64,000 nucleotides of DNA from Sisyra terminalis (taxonomy: Eukaryota; Arthropoda; Insecta; Neuroptera; Sisyridae): contig OY292278.1 of the NCBI GenBank assembly GCA_958496175.1, forward strand, positions 20,274,001-20,338,000, read 5' to 3'. The position numbers were made by a program, and so were the translations under genes. The notes under the pieces were generated by a model. It was not told where the DNA came from. It ran no database searches and worked only from the letters and a program-made list of their open reading frames with translations. Below, piece by piece: positions 63,957 to 64,000 of this stretch. How positions within the stretch are numbered: the first letter of the stretch is position 1; each line of letters begins with the position of its first letter.

Positions 63957-64000
63957 TAGCTGATCCCCGCGACTTCGTCTGCGTAACGTAGGTGTAGATT
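63957..64000 (+). mobile_element. Start of a retroelement-type repeat cut by the window edge
   Basis: TAGCTGATCCCCGCGACTTC followed by GTCTGCGT is the clearest of three similar termini in the last 3 kb. The element runs off the right edge, so its length and coding content are unseen. Confidence 0.5.

Overview
The window looks like insect nuclear DNA. It is AT-rich, its genes have short GT-AG introns, and the recognisable proteins are insect/metazoan: a STAT, a mitochondrial SLC25A42-type carrier, a CALML4-type EF-hand protein and a large Maf (traffic jam type). DNA transposons, foldback elements, retroelement relics and a Helitron relic fill much of the rest. I cannot place the insect order from sequence alone.

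Layout: 1.3-9.4 kb holds a complete nine-exon STAT gene on the minus strand; its reconstructed CDS is 2349 nt (782 aa) with every splice phase consistent. 11.1-14.3 kb holds a complete six-exon SLC25A42-like gene on the minus strand (924 nt, 307 aa). 17.97-18.60 kb holds a complete four-exon CALML4-like gene on the plus strand (450 nt, 149 aa) whose first coding exon is only the ATG. 32.60-33.63 kb holds an intronless large-Maf ORF on the plus strand (342 aa), preceded by a GC-rich upstream region.

Everything else (about 18.7-32.2 kb and 33.7-64 kb) is a gene-poor landscape around the Maf gene. It holds nested hAT elements (two with exact 8-bp target duplications), two pogo/Tc1-mariner-type elements with TA duplications, four long inverted-repeat (foldback) elements including one of about 950 bp, a solo LTR with heat-shock-element-like motifs next to a TATA box, LINE and Helitron coding relics, and two tandem duplications. 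Several islands of higher GC and complexity (22.6-23.5, 41.4-41.6, 46.4-48.4, 56.0-56.5 kb) lack credible ORFs and are plausible regulatory DNA. One may mark the first exon of a gene running off the right edge.

The genes do not form one pathway. STAT (JAK/STAT signalling, nucleus) and the Maf factor are transcription regulators, SLC25A42 moves coenzyme A into mitochondria, and CALML4 is a myosin light-chain-like protein. I found no clearly new multi-gene system. The most interesting observations are regulatory: a STAT consensus site upstream of STAT, upstream ORFs on the SLC25A42 messenger, a GATA cluster and GC hairpin upstream of the Maf gene, and the heat-shock-like solo LTR.
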